From the NCBI RefSeq assembly GCF_037975245.1, contig NC_092567.1, positions 12,912,876 to 12,976,875 of the forward strand: 64,000 bases of DNA. The letters are read 5' to 3'. Both the position numbers and the translations under genes were made by a program. Shown one piece after another: positions 13,840 to 26,709 of this stretch. This DNA is from Apostichopus japonicus. Lineage: Eukaryota > Echinodermata > Holothuroidea > Aspidochirotida > Stichopodidae. Every line of letters begins with the position of its first letter. Position 1 is the stretch's first letter. The notes beneath the pieces were generated by a model that had not been told where the DNA came from, ran no database searches, and saw nothing but the letters and a program-made list of their open reading frames with translations.

Positions 13840-15045
13840 GGTACCGATGAATCGAATGTGCGATACCGATCAATCGAATGTGCGGTTCCGATAAATCGAA
13901 CGTGGGGTTTCGATCGATCGAATGTGCGGTACCGATCAAACGAATGTGCGGTACAGATGAATTGAATGTTCGGTACCGATCAATCGAATATGCAGTATCG
14001 ATCGATCGAATGTTCGGTACCGATCAATCGAATGTGCGGTTCTGATGAATGGAATGTGCGGTATCGATGAATTGAATGATCGGTACCGATGAATCAAATG
14101 TTCCGTACCTATCAATCGAATGTGCGTTACCGATCAATCGAATGTGCGGTAATGATCAAACGAATGTGAGCCACCGATCAAGCGAATGGTCGGTACCGAT
14201 CAATCGAATTTGCTGTACCGATTATTCAAATGTTCGGTACCGATCAATCGAATGTACGGTACCGATCAAACGAATGTGCAGTACCGATCAAACGAATGTT
14301 CGGTACCGATTAATCAAATGTTCGGTACCGATCGATCGAATGTGCGGAACCGATCAATCGAATGTGCGTTACCGATCAATCGAATATGCGGTAATGATCA
14401 AACGAATGTGAGCCACCGATCAAGCGAATGGTCGGTACCGATCAATCGAATGTGCAGTACCGATCAATCGAATGTTCGGTGCCGATCAATCGAATGTGCG
14501 GTACCGATCGATCGAATGTGCAGTATCGATCAATCGAATGTGTGTTACCGATCCATCGAATGTGAGGTATCGATCGATCGAATGTTCGGTACCGCGAAAT
14601 CGAATGTGCGGTTTCGATAGATCGAATGTGCGGTACCGATCGATCGAATGTGCAGTACCGATCAATCGAATGTGCGGTACCGATCAATCGAATGTTCGGT
14701 ACCGATCGATCGAATGTGTGGAACCGATCAATCGAATGTTTGGTACAGATCAATCGAATGTGCGGTACCGATGAATCGAATGTGCGGTACCGATGAATCG
14801 AAGGTTCGGTACCGATCGATCGAATCTGCGGTACCGATCAATTGCATGTGCGGTACCGATCAATCGAATGTGCGGTTCTGATGAATGGAATGTGCGGTAT
14901 CGATGAATCGAATGATCGGTACCGATGAATCGAATGTTCCGTACCTATCAATCGAATGTTCGGTACCGATCAATCGAATGTGCAGTACGGATCAAACGAA
15001 TCTGTGGTACCGATTAATGGAATTTTCGGTACCAATCGATCGAAT
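13840..15045 (+). repeat. Diverged composite block, copy 3, deleted and truncated
   Basis: This block matches the composite at 10,750 at an offset of 3,090 bp up to about 14,780, then at 2,980 bp. Exactly 110 bp, five monomers, have therefore been lost near 14,780. The missing part carries the GATCAGAACC and CCGCTAAATCG monomers. The block then stops near 15,045, right after GGAATTTTCGGTACC, and joins GAATTAGCGG monomers typical of the right-hand array. No diverged block occurs to the right of this point. Confidence 0.88.
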
Positions 15046-15325
15046 TAGCGGTATCGATCAATCGAATGTACGGTACCAATCAATCGAATGTGCAGTATCG
15101 ATCGATCGAATGTTCGGTACCGATCAATCGAATGTGCGGTACCGATCAATCGAATGTGCGGTACCGATCAATCGAATGTGCGATACCAATCGATCGATCG
15201 AATGTGCGGTACCGATCAAACGAATGTGCGGTACCGATCAATCGAATGTGCGGTATCGATCAATCGAATGTCCGGTATCGATAAATCGAATGTGCGGTAC
15301 CGATCAATCGAATGTGCGGTACCTT

Positions 15326-16255
15326 TCAACGAATGTGCGCTACCAATCAATCGAAAGTGCGGTACTGATCAATCGAATGTGCGGTATCGATCAGTCGAAT
15401 GTGCGGTATCGATCAATCGAATGTCCGGTATCGATAAATCGAATGTGCGGTACCAATCAAACGAATGTGCGGTACCAATCGATCGAATGTGCGGTATCGA
15501 TCAAACGAATGTGCGGTACCGATCCATCGAATGTGCGGTATCGATCAATCGAATATGCCGTATCGATCAATCGAATGTCCGGTATCGTTAAATCGAATGT
15601 GCGGTACCGATCAATCGAATGTGCGGTACCGATCAATCGAATGTGCGGTACCAATCGATCAATCGAATGTGCGGTACCGATCAAACGATTGTGCGGTACC
15701 GATCAATCGAATGTGCGGTATCTATCAATAGAATGTCCGGTATCAATAATTCGAATGTGCGGTACCGATCAATCGAATGTGCGGTACCGATCAACGAATG
15801 TGCGCTACCAATCAATCGAAAGTGCGGTATCGATCGATCGAATGTGCGGTATCGATCAGTCGAATGTGCGGTATCGATAAATCGAATGTTCGGTACCGAT
15901 CAATCGAATGTTCGGTATCGATCAATCGAATGTGCGGTACCGATCAATCGAATGTGCGGTACCAATCGATCGAATGTGCGGTACCAATCGATCGATCGAA
16001 TATGCGGTACCGATCAAACGAATGTGCGGCACCGATCAATCGAATGTGCGGTATCGATAAATCGAATGTTCGGTACCGATCAATCGAATGTTCGGTATCG
16101 ATCAATCGAATGTGCGGTACCGATCAATCGAATGTGCGGTACCAATCGATCGAATGTGCGGTACCAATCGATCGATCGAATGTGCGGTACCGATCAATCG
16201 AATGTCCGGTATCGATAAATCGAATGTGCGGTACCGATCAATCGAATGTGCGGTA
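15326..16255 (+). repeat. 465-bp HOR and internal 180-bp tandem pair
   Basis: GCGCTACC at 15,337 and 15,802 reproduces the 465-bp unit of 3,341 and 3,806 at an offset of 11,996 bp, including the GAATATGCCG and CAATAGAATGTCCGG monomers. The second unit then changes. GGTATCGATAAATCGAATG followed by TTCGG begins at 15,872 and again at 16,052, a 180-bp tandem pair (eight monomers, one of them the 26-bp type). This is a distant copy of a left-hand segment, placed just after the end of the last diverged block. Confidence 0.82.
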
Positions 16256-18139
16256 CCGATCAACGAATGTGCGCTACCAATCAATCGAAAGTGCGGTATC
16301 GATCGATCGAATGTGCGGTATCGATCAGTCGAATGTGCGGTATCGATCAATCGAATGTCCGGTATCGATAAATTGAATGTGCGGTACCGATCAAACGAAT
16401 GTGCGGTACCGATCAATCGAATGTGCGGTACCAATCGATCGAATGTTCGGTAGCGATCAATCGAATGTCCGGTATCGATCAATCGAATGTGCGGTACCGA
16501 TCAATCGAATGTGCGGTACCGATCAACGAATGTGCGCTACCAATCAATCGAAAGTACGGTATCGATCAATCGAATATGCGTTATCGATCAGTCGAATGTG
16601 CGGTATCGATCAATCGAATGTCCGGTATCGATAAATCGAATGTGCGGTACCAATCAAACGAATGTGCGGTACCGATCAATCGAATGTGCGGTACCAATCG
16701 ATCGAATTAGCGGTATCGATCAATCGAATGTACGGTACTAATCAATCGAATGTGCGGTATCGATCGATGAAATGTTCGGTACCGATCAATCGAATGTGCA
16801 GTATCGATCGATCGAATGTTCGGTACCGATCAATCGAATGTGCGGTACCGATCAATCGAATGTGCGGTACCAATCGACTATCGAATGTGCGGTACCGATC
16901 AAACTAATGTGCGGTACCGATCAATCGAATGTGCGGTATCGATCAATCGAATGTGCGGTACCGATCAACGAATGTGCGCTACCAATCAATCGAAAGTGAG
17001 ATATCGATCAATCGAATGTGCGTTATCGATCAGTCGAATGTGCGGTATCGATCAATCGAATGTGCGTTATCGATCAGTCGAATGTGCGGTATCGATCAAT
17101 CGAATGTCCGGTATCGATAAATCGAATGTGCGGTACCAATCAAACGAATGTTCGGTACCGATCAATCGAATGTGCGGTACCAATCGATCGAATTAGCGGT
17201 ATCGATCAATCGAATGTACGGTACCAATCAATCGAATGTGCGGTATCGATCGATGAAATGTTCGGTACCGATCAATCGAATGTGCAGTATCGATCGATCG
17301 AATGTTCGGTACCGATCAATCGAATGTTCGGTATCGATCAATCGAATGTGCGGTACCGATCAATCGAATGTGCGGTACCGATCAATCGAATGTCCGATAC
17401 CAATCGATCGATCGAATGTGCGGTACCGATCGAACGAATGTGCGGTACCGATCAATCGAATGTGCGGTATCAATCAATCGAATGTCCGGTATCGATAAAT
17501 CGAATGTGCGGTACCGATCAATCGAATGTGCGGTACCGATCAACGAATGTGCGCTACCAATCAATCGAAAGTGCGGTATCGATCAATCGAATGTGCGGTA
17601 TCGATAAATCGAATGTGCGGTATCGATCAATCGAATGTCCGGAATCGATAAATCGAATGTGCTGTACCAATCGATCGAATGTGCGGTATCGATCAATCGA
17701 ATGTGCGATACCAATCGATCGAATGTTCGGTATCGATCAATCGAATGTGCGGTACCGATCAATCGAATGTGCGGTACCGATCAATCGAATGTGCGGTATC
17801 GAATAATATAATGTTCGGTACCGATCAATCGAATGTGCGGTATCGATCAATCGAATGTCCGGTATCGTTAAATCGAATGTGCGGTACCGATCAATCGAAT
17901 GTGCGGTACCGATCAATCGAATGTGCGGTACCAATCGATCGATCGAATGTGCGGTACCGATCAAACGAATGTGCGGCACCGATCAATCGATGTGCGGTAT
18001 CGATCAATAGAATGTGCGGTATCGATCAATCGAATGTCCGGTATCGATAAATCGAATGTGCGGTACCGATCAATCGAATGTGCGGTACCGATCAACGAAT
18101 GTGCGCTACCAATCCATCGAAAGTGCGGTATCGATCAAT
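16256..18139 (+). repeat. Near-consensus array with GAATTAGCGG monomers
   Basis: This is homogeneous monomer array. It introduces two markers that recur through the rest of the window: GAATTAGCGG (16,705 and 17,191) and the ATCGATGAAATG monomer (near 16,763 and 17,249). Single-event length variants are ATCGACTATCG near 16,875 and a 1-bp loss giving AATCGATGTGCGG near 17,987. Confidence 0.8.
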
Positions 18140-18755
18140 CGAATGTGCGGTATCGATAAATCGAATGTGCGGTATCGATCAATCGAATGTCCGGAATCGA
18201 TAAATCGAATGTGCGGTACCAATCGATCGAATGTGCGGTATCGATCAATCGAATGTGCGATACCAATCAATCGAATGTGCGGTATCGATCGATCGAATGT
18301 TCGGTACCGATCCATCGAATGTTCGGTATCGATCAATCGAATGTGCGGTACCGATCAATCGAATGTGCGGTACCGATCAATCGAATGTGCGGTATCGAAT
18401 AATATAATGTTCGGTACCGATCAATCGAATGTGCGGTATCGATCAATCGAATGTGCGGTATCGATAAATCGAATGTGCGGTATCGATCAATCGAATGTCC
18501 GGAATCGATCAATCGAATGTGCGGTACCAATCGATCGAATGTGCGGTATCGATCAATCGAATGTGCGATACCAATCAATCGAATGTGCGGTATCGATCGA
18601 TCGAATGTTCGGTACCGATCAATCGAATGTTCGGTATCGATCAATCGAATGTGCGGTACCGATCAATCGAATGTGCGGTATCGATCAATCGAATGTGCGG
18701 TATCGAATAATATAATGTTCGGTACCGATCAATCGAATGTGCGGTATCGATCAAT
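18140..18755 (+). repeat. 308-bp tandem HOR pair
   Basis: CCGGAATCG begins at 18,191 and 18,499, and GAATAATATAATG begins at 18,397 and 18,705. Both pairs are exactly 308 bp (14 monomers) apart. An earlier, less regular copy has the same two markers at 17,639 and 17,801. Copies differ at a few positions, for example GATAAATCG versus GATCAATCG just after GGAATC. Confidence 0.85.
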
Positions 18756-20280
18756 CGAATGTCCGGTATCGTTAAATCGAATGTGCGGTACCGATCAATC
18801 GAATGTGCGGTACCGATCAATCGAATGTGCGGTACCAATCGATCGATCGAATGTGCGGTACCGATCAAACGAATGTGTGGTACCGATCAATCGAATGTGC
18901 GGTATCGATCAATAGAATGTGCGGTATCGTTAAATCGAATGTGCGGTATCGATAAATCGAATGTGCGGTACCGATCAATCGAATGTGCGGTACCAATCGA
19001 TCGATCGAATGTGCGGTACCGATCAAACGAATGTGCGGTACCGATCAATCGAATGTGCGGTATCGATCAATAGAATGTGCGGTATCGATCAATCGAATGT
19101 CCGGTATCGATAAATCGAATGTGCGGTACCGATCAATCGAATGTGCGGTACCAATCAATCGAATGTGCGGTATCGATCAATATAATGTTCGGTACCGATC
19201 AATCGAATGTGCGTTATCGATCAATCGAATGTCCGGTATCAATAAATCGAATGTGCAGTACCGATCAATCGAATGTGCGGTACCAATCGATCGATCGAAT
19301 GTGCGGTACCGATCAAACGAATGTGCGGTACCGATCAATCGAATGTGCGTTATCGATCAATCGAATGTCCGGCATCAATAAATCGAATGTGCGGTATCGA
19401 TCAATCGAATGTGCGGTACCGATCAAACGAATGTGCGGTATCGATCAATCGAATGTGCGGTATCGATCGATCGAATGTGCAGTACCGATCAATCGAATGT
19501 GCGGTACCGATCAATCGAATGTGCGGTACCAATCGATCGATCGAATGTGCGGTACCGATCAAACGAATGTGCGGTACCGATCAATCGAATGTGCGGTATC
19601 GATCAATCGAATGTTCGGTATCGATAAATCGAATGTGCGGTACCGATCAATCGAATGTGCGGTACCGATCAATCGAATGTGCGGTACCAATCGATCAATC
19701 GAATGTGCGGTACCGATCAAACGAATGTGCGGTACCGATCAATCGAATGTGTGTAACCGATCAATCGAATGTGCGGTACCGATCAATCGAATGTGCGGTA
19801 TCGATCGATGAAATGTGCGGTACCGATCAAACGAATGTGCGGTACCGATCAATCGAATGTGCGGTACCGATCAATCGAATGTGCCGTACCGATCAATCGA
19901 ATGTTCGGTATCGATCAATCGAATGTGCGGTATCGATAAATCGAATGTGCGGTACCGATCAAACGAATGTGCGGTACCGATCAATCGAATGTGCGGTACC
20001 AATCGATCGAATGTGCGGTATCGATCAATCGAATGTACGGTACCAATCAATGGAACGTGCGGTATCGATTGATGAAATGTGCAGTATCGATCGATCGAAT
20101 GTTCGGTACCGATCAATCGAATGTTCGGTATCGATCAATCGAATAGGCGGTACCGATCAATCGAATGTCCGGTATCGATAAATCGAATGTGCGGTACCGA
20201 TCAATCGAATGTGCGGTACCGATCAACGAATGTGCGCTACCAATCAATCGAAAGTGCGGTATCGATCAATCGAATGTGCG
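18756..20280 (+). repeat. Near-consensus array shared with distant segments
   Basis: Homogeneous monomers are rich in the linked cassette CCAATCGATCGATCG then CAAACG (near 18,837, 19,000, 19,283 and 19,530). The part 19,180-19,500 resembles 5,750-6,150 and 49,000-49,300. The GAATAGGCGG marker makes its first appearance near 20,143. No other feature is visible. Confidence 0.75.
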
Positions 20281-20448
20281 GTACCAATCGATCGAATGTG
20301 CGGTATCGATCAATCGAATGTACGGTACCAATCAATCGAATGTGCGGTATCGATCGATGAAATGTTCGGTACCGATCAATCGAATGTGCAGTATCGATCG
20401 ATCGAATGTTCGGTACCGATCAATCGAATGTTCGGTATCGATCAATCG
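20281..20448 (+). repeat. Example of the dispersed GATGAAATG cassette
   Basis: This is a representative of a linked group of about eight monomers that recurs dozens of times. Its order is CCAATCGATCG, ATGTACGG, CCAATCAATCG, ATCGATCGATGAAATG, TTCGG, GTGCAGTATCG, GATCGATCG, then two GTTCGG monomers. Other copies lie near 5,806, 9,448, 12,850, 16,763, 21,290, 24,987, 36,122, 47,105 and 61,208. It moves as a block, which suggests that exchange units span several monomers. In many copies GAATTAGCGG replaces the first GAATGTGCGG. Confidence 0.8.
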
Positions 20449-20649
20449 AATGTGCGGTACCGATCAGTCGAATGTGCGGTATCGATCAATCGAATGTCCG
20501 GTATCGATAAATCGAATGTGCGGTACCAATCAAACGAATGTGCGGTAACGATCAATCGAATGTGCGGTACCAATCGATCGAATTAGCGGTATCGATCAAT
20601 CGAATGTACGGTACCAATCAATCGAATGTGCAGTATCGATCGATGAAAT

Positions 20650-22900
20650 GTTCGGTACCGATCAATCGAATGTGCAGTATCGATCGATCGAATGTTCGGT
20701 ACCGATCAATCGAATGTTCGGTATCGATCAATCGAATGTGCGGTACCGATCAATCGAATGTGCGGTACCGATCCATCGAATGTGCGGTACCAATCGATCG
20801 ATCGAATGTGCGGTACCGATCAAACGAATGTGCGGTACCAATCGATCGAATGTGCAGTATCGATCGATCGAATGTTCGGTACAGATCAATCGAATGTTCG
20901 GTATCGATCGATCGAATGTTCGGTACCGATCAATCGAATGTTCGGTATCGATCAATCGAATAGGCGGTACCGATCAATCGAATGTCCGGTATCGATAAAT
21001 CGAATGTGCGGTACCGATCAATCGAATGTGCGGTACCGATCAACGAATGTGCGCTACCAATCAATCGAAAGTGCGGTATCGATCAATCGAATGTGCGGTA
21101 TCGATCGATCAGTCGAATGTGCGGTATCGATCAATCGAATGTCCGGTATCGATAAATCGAATGTGCGGTACCAATCAAACGAATGTGCAGTACCGATCAA
21201 TCGAATGTGCGGTACCAATCGATCGAATGTGCGGTATCGATCAATCGAATGTACGGTACCAATCAATCGAATGTGCGGTATCGATCGATGAAATGTTCGG
21301 TAGCGATCAATCGAATGTGCAGTATCGATCGATCGAATGTTCGGTACCGATCAATCGAATGTTCGGTATCGATCAATCGAATGTGCGGTACCGATCAGTC
21401 GAATGTGCGGTATCGATCAATCGAATGTCCGGCATCGATAAATCGAATGTGCGGTACCAATCAAACGAATGTGCGGTAACGATCAATCGAATGTGCGGTA
21501 CCAATCGATCGAATTAGCGGTATCGATTAATCGAATGTACGGTACCAATCAATCGAATGTGCGGTATCGATCGATGAAATGTTCGGTACCGATCAATCGA
21601 ATGTGCAGTATCGATCGATCGAATGTTCGGTACCGATCAATCGAATGTTCGGTATCGATCAATCGAATGTGCGGTACCGATCAATCGAATGTGCGGTACC
21701 GATCAATCGAATGTGCGATACCAATCGATCGATCGAATGTGCGGTACCGATTAAACGAATGTGCGGTACCGATCCATCGAATGTGCGGTACCAATCGATC
21801 GATCGAATGTGCGGTACCGATCAAACGAATGTGCGGTACCAATCGATCGAATGTGCAGTATCGATCGATCGAATGTTCGGTACAGATCAATCGAATGTTC
21901 GGTATCGATCAATCGAATGTTCGGTACCGATCAATCGAATGTGCGGTATCGATCAATCGAATGTCCGGTATCGTTAAATCGAATGTGCGGTACCGATCAA
22001 TCGAATGTGCGGTACCAGTCAATCGAAAGTGCGGTATCAATCAACCGAATGTTCGGTATCGATCAGTCGAATGTGCGGTATCAATCAATCGAATGTGCGG
22101 TATCGATAAATCGAATGTGCGGTACCGATCAAACGAATGTGCGGTACCGATCAATCGAATGTGCGGTACCGATCAATCGAATGTGCGGTACCAATCGATC
22201 GATCGAATGTGCGGTACCGATCAAACGAATGTGCGGTACCGATCTATCGAATGTGCGTAACCGATCAATCGAATGTGCGGTACCGATCAATCGAATGTGC
22301 GGTACCGATCAATCGAATGTGCGGTACCGATCAAACGAATGTGCGGTACCGATCAATCGAATGTGCGGTACCGATCAATTGAATGTGCCGTACCGATCAA
22401 TCGAATGTTCGGTATCGATCAATCGAATGTACGGTATCGATAAATCGAATGTGCGGTACCGATCAAACGAATGTGCGGTACCGATCAATCGAATGTGCGG
22501 TACCAATCGATCGAATGTGCGGTATCGATCAATCGAATGTACGGTACCAATCAATCGAATGTTCGGTATCGATTGATGAAATGTGCAGTATCGATCGATC
22601 GAATGTTCGGTACCGATCAATCGAATGTTCGGTATCGATCAATCGAATAGGCGGTACCGATCAATCGAATGTCCGGTATCGATAAATCGAATGTGCGGTA
22701 CCGATCAATCGAATGTGCGGTACCGATCAACGAATGTGCGCTACCAATCAATCGAAAGTGCGGTATCGATCAATCGAATGTGCGGTATCGATCAATCGAA
22801 TAGGCGGTACCGATCAATCGAATGTCCGGTATCGATAAATCGAATGTGCGGTACCGATCAATCGAATGTGCGGTACCGATCAACGAATGTGCGCTACCAA
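20650..22900 (+). repeat. 4,881-bp-spaced HOR segment, copy 1
   Basis: This segment matches about 25,531-27,760 at an offset of 4,881 bp, falling to 4,859 after one monomer is lost near 22,360. A private landmark is the 26-bp TCGATCGATCAGTCG monomer at 21,101, found again at 25,982. The GTTCGGTACAGATC and ATCAACCGAATGTTCGG monomers are shared too. Confidence 0.83.
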
Positions 22901-25530
22901 TCAATCGAAAGTGCGGTATAGATCAATCGAATGTGCGGTATCGATCAGTCGAATGTGCGGTATCGATCAATCGAATGTCCGGTATCGATAAATCGAATGT
23001 GCGGTACCAATCAAACGAATGTGCGGTACCGATCAATCGAATGTGCGGTACCAATCGATCGAATGTGCGGTATCGATCAATCGAATGTACGGTACCAATC
23101 AATCGAATGTGCGGTATCGATCGATGAACATTTCGGTACCGATCAATCGAATGTGCAGTATCGATCGATCGAATGTTCGGTACCGATCAATCGAATGTTC
23201 GGTATCGATCAATCAAATGTGCGGTACCGATCAGTCGAATGTGCGGTATCGATCAATCGAATGTCCGGTATCGATAAATCGAATGTGCGGTACCAATCAA
23301 ACGAATGTGCGGTACCGATCAATCGAATGTGCGGTACCAATCGATCGAATTAGCGGTATCGATCAATCGAATGTACGGTACCAATCAATCGAATGTGCGG
23401 TATCGATCGATGAAATGTTCGGTACCGATCAATCGAATGTGCAGTATCGATCGATCGAATGTTCGGTACCGATCAATCGAATGTCCGGTATCGATAAATC
23501 GAATGTGCGGTACCGATCAAACGAATGTACGGTACCGATCAATCGAATGTGCGGTACCGATCAATCGAATGTGCCGTACCGATCAATCGAATGTTCGGTA
23601 TCGATCAATCGAATATGCTGTATCGATCAGTCGAATGTGCGGTATCGATCAATCGAATGTCCGGTATCGATAAATCGAATGTGCGGTACCAATCAAACGA
23701 ATGTGCGTTACCGATTAATCGAATGTGCGGTACCAATCGATCGAATGTGCAGTATCGATCGATCGAATGTTAAGTACAGATCAATCGAATGTTCGGTATC
23801 GATCAATCGAATGTTCGGTACCGATCAATCGAATGTGCGGTATCGATCAATATAATATTCGGTACCGATCAATCGAATGTGCGGTATCGATCAATCGAAT
23901 GTCCGGTATCGTTAAATCGAATGTGCGGTACCGATCAATCGAATGTGCGGTACCGATCAACGAATGTGCGCTACCGATCAATCGAAAGTGCGGTATCGAT
24001 CAATCGAATGTGCGGTATCGATAAATCGAATGTGCGGTATCAATCAATCGAATGTCCGAAATCGATAAATCGAATGTGCGGTACCAATCGATCGAATGTG
24101 CGGTATCGATCAATCGAATGTGCGATACCAATCGATCGAATGTGCGGTACCGATCAATCGAATGTGCGGTACCGATCAATCGAATGTGCGGTACCGATCA
24201 AACGAATGTGCGGTACCGATCAATCGAATGTGCGGTACCGATCAATCGAATGTGCCGTACCGATCAATCGAATGTTCGGTATCGATCAATCGAATGTACG
24301 GTATCGATAAATCGAATGTGCGGTACCGATCAAACGAATGTGCGGTACCGATCAATCGAATGTGCGGTACCAATCGATCGAATGTGCGGTATCGATCAAT
24401 CGAATGTACGGTACCAATCAATCGAATGTTCGGTATCGATTGATGAAATGTGCAGTATCGATCGATCGAATGTTCGGTACCGATCAATCGAATGTTCGGT
24501 ATCGATCAATCGAATAGGCGGTACCGATCAATCGAATGTCCGGTATCGATGAATCGAATGTGCGGTACCGATCAATCGAATGTGCGGTACCGATCAACGA
24601 ATGTGCGCTACCTATCAATCGAAAGTGCGGTATCGATCAATCGAATGTGCGGTATCGATCAATCGAATAGGCGGTACCGATCAATCGAATGTCCTGTATC
24701 GATAAATCGAATGTGCGGTACCGATCGATCGAATGTGCAGTATCGATCGATCGAATGTTCGGTACCGATCAATCGAATGTTCGGTATCGATCAATCGAAT
24801 GTGCGGTACCGATCAGTCGAATGTGCGGTATCGATCAATCGAATGTCCGGTATCGATAAATCGAATGTGCGGTACCAATCAAACGAATGTGCGGTACCGA
24901 TCAATCGAATGTGCGGTACCAATCGATCGAATTAGCGGTATCGATCAATCGAATGTACGGTACCAATCAATCGAATATGCGGTATCGATCGATGAAATGT
25001 TCGGTACCGATCAATCGAATGTGCAGTATCGATCGATCGAATGTTCGGTACCGATCAATCGAATGTCCGGTATCGATAAATCGAATGTGCGGTACCGATC
25101 AAACGAATGTGCGGTACCGATCAATCGAATGTGCGGTACCGATCAATCGAATGTGCCGTACCGATCAATCGAATGTTCGGTATCGATCAATCGAATATGC
25201 TGTATCGATCAGTTGAATGTGCGGTATCGATCAATCGAATGTGCGGTACCAATCAAACGAATGTGCGTTACCGATCAATCGAATGTGCGGTACCAATCGA
25301 TCGAATGTGCAGTATCGATCGATCGAATGTTCGGTACAGATCAATCGAATGTTCGGTATCGATCAATCGCATGTGCGGTACCAATCGATCGAATTAGCGG
25401 TATCGATCAATCGAATGTACGGTACCAATCAATCGAATGTGCGGTATCGATCGATGAAATGTTCGGTACCGATCAATCGAATGTGCAGTATCGATCGATC
25501 GAATGTTCGGTACCGATCAATCGAATGTTC
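22901..25530 (+). repeat. Mixed HOR segment with 1,867-bp spacing
   Basis: Monomers around 22,375-22,800 recur 1,867 bp downstream (24,242-24,660), including GGTATCGATTGATGAAATG then GAATAGGCGG. The CCGAAATCG marker appears at 24,056, opening the marker series used for the macro-HOR. A 3-bp ATG-to-CAT replacement lies at 23,129. Other monomers are near consensus. Confidence 0.75.
23129..23131 (+). other. ATG-to-CAT replacement, possible micro-inversion
   Basis: In all other copies I checked of this monomer the sequence is GATGAAATGTTCGG. Here it is GATGAACATTTCGG. The three changed bases are the exact reverse complement of the originals and sit between AA and TT, a minimal inverted repeat. 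Three adjacent independent substitutions are the alternative. Confidence 0.6.
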
Positions 25531-26709
25531 GGTATCGATCAATCGAATGTGCGGTACCGATCAATCGAATGTGCGGTACCGATCAATCGAATGTGCGATA
25601 CCAATCGATCGATCGAATGTGCGGTACGGATCAAACGAATGTGCGGTACCGATCCATCGAATGTGCGGTACCAATCGATCGATCGAATGTGCGGTACCGA
25701 TCAAACGAATGTGCGGTACCAATCGATCGAATGTGCAGTATCGATCGATCGAATGTTCGGTACAGATCAATCGAATGTTCGGTATCGATCGATCGAATGT
25801 TCGGTACCGATCAATCGAATGTTCGGTATCGATCAATCGAATAGGCGGTACCGATCAATCGAATGTCCGGTATCGATAAATCGAATGTGCGGTACCGATC
25901 AATCGAATGTGCGGTACCGATCAACGAATGTGCGCTACCAATCAATCGAAAGTGCGGTATCGATCAATCGAATGTGCGGTATCGATCGATCAGTCGAATG
26001 TGCGGTATCGATCAATCGAATGTCCGGTATCGATAAATCGAATGTGCGGTACCAATCAAACGAATGTGCGGTACCGATCAATCGAATGTGCGGTACCAAT
26101 CGATCGAATGTGCGGTATCGATCAATCGAATGTACGGTACCAATCAATCGAATGTGCGGTATCGATCGATGAAATGTTCGGTACCGATCAATCGAATGTG
26201 CAGTATCGATCAAACGAATGTTCGGTACCGATCAATCGAATGTTCGGTATCGATCAATCGAATGTGCGGTACCGATCAGTCGAATGTGCGGTATCGATCA
26301 ATCGAATGTCCGGTATCGATAAATCGAATGTGCGGTACCAATCAAACGAATGTGCGGTAACGATCAATCGAATGTGCGGTACCAATCGATCGAATTAGCG
26401 GTATCGATCAATCGAATGTACGGTACCAATCAATCGAATGTGCGGTATCGATCGATGAAATGTTCGGTACCGATCAATCGAATGTGCAGTATCGATCGAT
26501 CGAATGTTCGGTACCGATCAATCGAATGTTCGGTATCGATCAATCGAATGTGCGGTACCGATCAATCGAATGTGCGGTACCGATCAATCGAATGTGCGAT
26601 ACCAATCGATCAATCGAATGTGCGGTACCGATCAAACGAATGTGCGGTACCGATCCATCGAATGTGCGGTACCAATCGATCGATCGAATGTGCGGTACCG
26701 ATCAAACGA

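Noticed and set aside
7150-15045. Diverged blocks as degenerate transposons or pseudogenes
   Set aside because: Every part still aligns to the 22-bp monomer. No terminal repeats, target-site duplications or coding remnants are visible.
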